Shown in pieces: positions 6,118 to 8,346 of a stretch of DNA of 8,346 bases (positions are counted from its first letter, which is position 1; the number at the start of each line of letters is the position of its first letter). Position numbers and translations under genes: made by a program. The notes under the pieces were generated by a model. That model had not been told where the DNA came from. It made no database searches and saw nothing but the letters and a program-made list of their open reading frames with translations. This stretch comes from CAJBLF01 sp964495825. Lineage in GTDB: Bacteria > Patescibacteriota > Gracilibacteria > Absconditabacterales > Absconditicoccaceae. The stretch is taken from assembly GCA_964495825.1 (NCBI GenBank), contig CAZBWI010000062.1, positions 1 through 8,346 of the forward strand, written 5' to 3'.

Positions 6118-7770
6118 TTATTCTTTGGTATGTTTGTCTTTGATATATGAGATAATTTCCAAAAGAAGTTTTTTTTGTTTGTAATCGAGTTTTTGTGTCG
6201 AAGAAAGAAATCTGATATCATCTATATCATTGAGTTTATTCCCTAGAAGTTTTTCGTAGAGTAGCTTGCCGATAGCGATAGGGAGAATGACGTTTTTTTT
6301 GTCGATAGTAAATCATTCGAAAAGTTCATCGGCATTTTGTATTTCAGCTTTCCCAAGTTTAGAGAAGTAGAAATTGTTCATATGTTTTTGTAGTTTTTGA
6401 ATATCATTTATATCATCCTTATTGAGATTTTTGATATACGTGATGGCGTCAATCAGTCATCTCCGATACACGACATCTTTTCTGTTTGCTCCGGGATGAT
6501 CGAATGCGTGATATCTTTTTACCCTTAATGCTCTTTTCTCAGCCATGATTTCAGGTGTATTTTTTTCTTTATTTTCTTGTTCTTCTCATTCGTTTACTGT
6601 CATGGTATAATATATTCTCAATAGCTCCTTAGTATCATCAAAATTATAAAGTTCTCCTATGAGCAGTGATATATTATGGATGGTTGGCGTATCTATTTTT
6701 ATATCTTCTCTTTTTTGGCTAGTGAGCTTCTCGTTCATAGTCGCTATTCATTCTTCTGTCTCTAGATATCATTCGGTAGTGAGATTTACAGTATTTCTTT
6801 TATTGTGTGCTCTGAGAAGATGAGTATTTATCTCATGATCTATGAGTTCGCAAAGTCTTTTTACAGACATCTTGTCACGCGAAGTGGGGATGTTCACAGC
6901 ATATTCTTTGATGCCGAATCACGATACTCTTGGGTCAAGAGTGATTTTAAATATGTTATTGATCCCATGATCTTTGTATGCTTTTGTAAGTGCTTTCTGA
7001 TCATAGTCAAAAGGGAGATAGAGAATGTCTTCTTCCTCTTTTTCTTGGGAGATTTTTTCATCAATGAAAACAATTTTTGAAGGTATATTATAGATACTAA
7101 GGACTTTTTGGAAAAGGTGACAGATATCCATCAAAGGAAGTTCTCCTAAGCTATCTTTCTCCTTTAACTTTTCATTCAATGTATTTCTCTCAGGGAACTT
7201 TGCGAGAAGTTGCTCAAATTTATTTTGTTCTTCAGGAGTTAATTTATATTTATTATCCTGAAAAAGATGATTAAGTTTGGTCATAACTATCGTTCTCTCT
7301 TCAGGTTGGTCGATAACTCTAGGGCCATAAATAACGCTCTCTATTTTATTGATCTTTTCCAGACATTCCGTTTTCTTTTTTTCATCTAGAGGATATCATC
7401 ATTTTTCAGCTTCAATATAGACAGCGTGCTCCAAAAGAATAATTCTTAGGATATTACCTTGGATAGTAGTAAGTAGAAGTTTTTTCTGTAGATCATTGAG
7501 ACCGGTATCGTTCATAAGCTCTTCCTTGAGTCTCTTTAACTGGTTGGAATAGTAGGTAAGGAACATCTTCGCATTATCGATATCTTGTTGCGTTACTATC
7601 TTGTTTTTGGAATTGAAGAGCTTGCTTGAGATATAGTTGATGTTGTTTTTTTCATATTCCAAAACTCATCCCAATGCTGCCGATATGGGCTTTCTGATAG
7701 TATCGATTTGCTCGGAGAACCGAACGAAATTCCTTTGATGCAAGGGTGCTTTTGTAACGGAGTGTTCCAT
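6118..7770 (-). CDS. DUF1704 / MATCAP-like zinc peptidase (bacterial 'QEGLA motif' family)
   Basis: A 550-residue cytoplasmic protein (no signal peptide or membrane helix) of the DUF1704 family (PF08014), whose animal member MATCAP is a tubulin tyrosine carboxypeptidase. Bacterial members are often named 'flavohemoglobin expression-modulating QEGLA motif protein'. The zincin signature is HEINTH (312-317), an HExxxH motif as in MATCAP, followed by LLRAHN (318-323). The third-ligand region, TEEGIA (338-343), corresponds to QEGLA. Downstream lies KRYHAFDHPGANRKDVVYxRG, the family's cysteine-free 'KD..Y..G' block. The N-terminal 160 residues are Lys/Glu-rich and helical. Nine UGA codons are read as Gly, including Gly341 of EEGIA (6748-6750). 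One CGG (6463-6465) sits in the Y-x-R-G position, which is hydrophobic in relatives. The start is ATG 7768-7770, chosen because the promoter lies 29 bases upstream and it precedes the first family-like residues. The substrate is unknown. Confidence 0.85.
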
Positions 7771-7798
7771 ATATCCCAGATGGAGGATAAACAATATA

Positions 7799-7827
7799 AT
7801 TATACTGTTTTATCCAGAAAAATGCAA
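7799..7827 (-). promoter_or_regulatory. Strong sigma-70-type promoter for the DUF1704 gene
   Basis: Reading on the minus strand, TTGCAT (7827-7822) is followed after exactly 17 bases by a perfect TATAAT (7804-7799). It lies in the 60-base gap between the GNAT stop (7831) and the DUF1704 ATG (7770). The predicted start near 7792 leaves a leader of about 22 bases containing gggat close to the ATG but no real Shine-Dalgarno sequence. The zinc peptidase gene can therefore be transcribed independently of the acetyltransferase gene. This is the best promoter match in the window. Confidence 0.75.
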
Positions 7828-7830
7828 AAA

Positions 7831-8331
7831 TTACGCGTTTTTGAGATAGAAATCAAGATAATTGCCATCCAGAGAGCTTTTGAATGACTTTCCGGTCTTG
7901 ATGAAACCGAACTGTTCCAGAAGTTTTTTCATGGGGATATTGTTTGATTTGGTGATTGCGTAGAGCGGAGGAGTGATTTTTTGAGAGAAAAATTTATAAA
8001 TTTTTTTTGTGATTCAACGTCATCTATAATTTGGAAGTACATAAATATATCCGTATTCGAGGATGTTTTTTGGTAAACGTATTCATGTATTTTTCTCTAT
8101 TTTTTCTATCCACGATATTCTCGGTTTTTTTATAGCAGATAATCAGACTATTTTGTTATGATCCGTACATATCCCAAAAAGAAGACATTTTTTGATTCTC
8201 GCTATAGGCAATGAAGGGGCAAGTGTAAGATGGTCTATCAACGACAAAAGCATATTTAATTCTTTTCGTGAAAACTGTTGTAGTTGTTTCGTAGCGAACT
8301 TCATGAAGTAGTTATGTGATAAATGTATCAT
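7831..8331 (-). CDS. GNAT family N-acetyltransferase (5' end may extend past the window)
   Basis: An acyl-CoA-dependent GNAT enzyme of about 166 residues; the acceptor cannot be inferred. The diagnostic part is GYIYVLPNYRGRGITKKIYKFF (94-113 and on): a beta strand ending in V-x-P followed by the R-G-x-G acetyl-CoA pyrophosphate loop and its helix. Then comes the family-typical strand YAITKSNN and the IPMKKLLEQFGFIKTG segment (about 129-148), equivalent to the 'N..a...Y.k.GF' end. Four UGA are read as Gly (residues 63, 83, 104, 106); both loop glycines 104 and 106 are UGA. One CGA is at residue 22 (FS-x-KEL). I place the start at ATG 8329-8331. No in-frame stop lies between it and the window edge at 8346, so the true start may be further upstream, or at the internal ATG 8302-8304. 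The stop is UAA at 7831-7833. Confidence 0.75.
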
Positions 8332-8346
8332 ATATATGATAGATGA

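Noticed and set aside
6805..7080. Plus-strand 91-codon frame with hydrophobic stretches
   Set aside because: It is antisense to the HExxxH region of the DUF1704 gene, which is strongly supported.
110..7662. Many adjacent short open frames that look like decayed pseudogenes under the standard code
   Set aside because: They join in one frame with UGA only, never UAA or UAG, and the joined proteins keep all family motifs; this is recoding, not decay.
1..8346. Searched by eye for tRNA genes (including a recoding tRNA), rRNA, CRISPR arrays, transposase genes and riboswitches
   Set aside because: No cloverleaf with a usable T-loop outside coding sequence, no regularly spaced repeats, and no insertion-sequence gene or long terminal repeats were seen.

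Overview
The window is a piece of an AT-rich bacterial genome that does not use the standard genetic code. With the standard code nearly every gene breaks into fragments. Reading UGA as glycine joins the fragments into full-length, recognisable proteins: I count 47 in-frame UGA codons across eight of the nine reading frames, and all nine frames end in UAA. This is the code of Gracilibacteria and Absconditabacteria (SR1) in the Patescibacteria/CPR. A second deviation is visible. The 18 CGA/CGG codons avoid conserved arginines, and one falls on the near-invariant tryptophan of a DUF192 protein (codon 1086-1088). That points to CGA/CGG = Trp, which is described for Absconditabacterales, so an SR1-type host is the best guess. 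Residue positions below use UGA = Gly; CGA/CGG sites are named as codons where they matter.

Layout. 1-113: tail of an unidentified plus-strand gene. 110-772 (minus): membrane-anchored DUF4230 protein, divergent from 822-1301 (plus), a membrane-anchored DUF192 protein. 1302-1345: small cluster of direct and inverted repeats. Then three plus-strand genes: 1371-1823 rnpA (RNase P protein), 1885-3141 AI-2E family permease, and 3241-4620 MurF-like Mur ligase without the usual N-terminal domain. 4632-4739: GC-richer palindromic repeat of the CCGGAAT type, between convergent genes. 4765-4789: plus-strand terminator lying inside the 3' end of the opposing gene. The rest is on the minus strand, transcribed right to left: 7831-8331 GNAT acetyltransferase, 6118-7770 DUF1704/MATCAP-like zinc peptidase with its own good promoter, and 4753-6054 a secreted domain fused to the seven-helix membrane domain known from UUP1-type proteins. 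No interval longer than 300 bases lacks a gene.

How the genes may work together. rnpA serves tRNA maturation and the Mur ligase serves the cell wall. The most intriguing group is the minus-strand trio. From memory, UUP1-type 7TM proteins and DUF1704 ('QEGLA') zincins both recur in bacterial neighbourhoods with RimK-like ATP-grasp amidoligases, which were predicted to make peptide tags. Here they sit 63 bases apart, next to an acetyltransferase, and the 7TM protein ends in five encoded glutamates. No amidoligase is visible in the window; it would have to lie outside it.
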